Origin: an uncultured Flavobacteriia bacterium
GTDB lineage: Bacteria; Bacteroidota; Bacteroidia; Flavobacteriales_D; Crocinitomicaceae
Assembly: GCA_903887095.1 (NCBI GenBank)
Contig: CAISOQ010000291.1
Coordinates: 1-6,690, forward strand
DNA length: 6,690 bases
Direction: 5' to 3'
The notes below the pieces were generated by a model. That model ran no database searches. It saw nothing but the letters and a program-made list of their open reading frames with translations, and was not told the origin of the DNA. This document shows, piece by piece, positions 6,513 through 6,690 of the stretch. How positions within the stretch are numbered: position 1 is the stretch's first letter; every line of letters starts with the position of its first letter. Both the position numbers and the translations under genes were made by a program.

Positions 6513-6690
6513 TTTTTATCCAGTTTTTCATAATCCGAATTGTTACTTACAAATTCGGGAACAATCTCTTTCATTTTAGAAACAATCCTCTCATTTTGCT
6601 GAGATTCGAACATTTCAACCAAGGAATTGATTTCCAAGATCATGTTTTCATTTTCCTGTCTGACTTTCGCTTTCAGTATTGTCGGATGAT
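6509..6690 (-). CDS. C-terminal end of a polysaccharide biosynthesis protein (FlaA1/CapD-like nucleotide-sugar dehydratase/epimerase), partial
   Basis: This fragment is read from the minus strand: 59 codons are visible before the TGA at 6511-6509, and the frame stays open to the window edge. The peptide begins HPTILKAKVRQENE, continues as an acidic helix, and ends with MKEIVPEFVSNNSDYEKLDKK. The H-P-x-I-x-x-A-K-V-R block and the ending IVPEF-S-NNS-YEKLD match what I know of the C-termini of Bacteroidota polysaccharide biosynthesis proteins of the CapD/FlaA1/WbpM group, which modify UDP-sugars for capsule, LPS or glycan synthesis. The catalytic short-chain dehydrogenase domain lies outside the window, so activity cannot be judged. 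The stop overlaps the thioesterase ATG by 4 bases, making this the most upstream visible gene of the operon. Confidence 0.72.
   Translation of the reverse strand, partial: HPTILKAKVRQENENMILEINSLVEMFESQQNERIVSKMKEIVPEFVSNNSDYEKLDKK

Overview
The window looks like chromosomal DNA of a member of the Bacteroidota (Bacteroidetes). It is AT-rich. It carries the C-terminal half of a DUF5916-type outer-membrane barrel protein, an exported MORN-repeat protein whose signal peptide ends ...FAFG|Q, and mostly starts without a Shine-Dalgarno sequence. These are habits of that phylum; genus cannot be read from the sequence. No RNA gene, insertion sequence, CRISPR array or prophage is visible. Coding density is very high, and the only non-coding stretch of any size is about 176 bases (3223-3398).

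Layout. (1) 1-1119, plus strand: C-terminal part of a DUF5916 family protein, cut by the left edge. (2) 1122-3222, minus strand: a two-gene unit, a small coiled-coil protein followed one base later by an AarF/ABC1/UbiB-family atypical kinase with two C-terminal membrane helices. The kinase start has the only strong Shine-Dalgarno sequence I found, lying inside the last codons of the upstream gene, so the two are probably translationally coupled. (3) 3223-3398: divergent intergenic region with a candidate Bacteroidota -7 promoter element and a small inverted repeat. (4) 3399-3806, plus strand: a stand-alone two-CBS-domain protein. (5) 3810-6690, minus strand: a tight run of four genes, in transcription order the end of a polysaccharide-biosynthesis (FlaA1/CapD-like) protein, a 4HBT (hotdog) acyl-CoA thioesterase, an exported MORN-repeat protein with a Lys/Ser-rich tail, and an HI0933/YhiN-type FAD enzyme. 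Two of its three junctions are 4-base ATGA overlaps and the third is a 31-base gap, so it reads as one operon with its promoter beyond the right edge.

How the genes may work together. The best functional link is the coiled-coil/kinase pair. It recalls proteobacterial quinone pathways, where UbiB works alongside small accessory proteins such as UbiJ and UbiK, and phasin-like proteins that sit near ubi genes. Bacteroidota generally use menaquinone, so the client lipid is unknown. The four-gene run mixes envelope sugar synthesis, acyl-CoA hydrolysis, an exported protein and a flavoenzyme; the shared transcription is well supported but a shared pathway is not. Most of the window is ordinary core-type gene content. 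I see no clear sign of a defence system or mobile element, and no strong case for an entirely new system.
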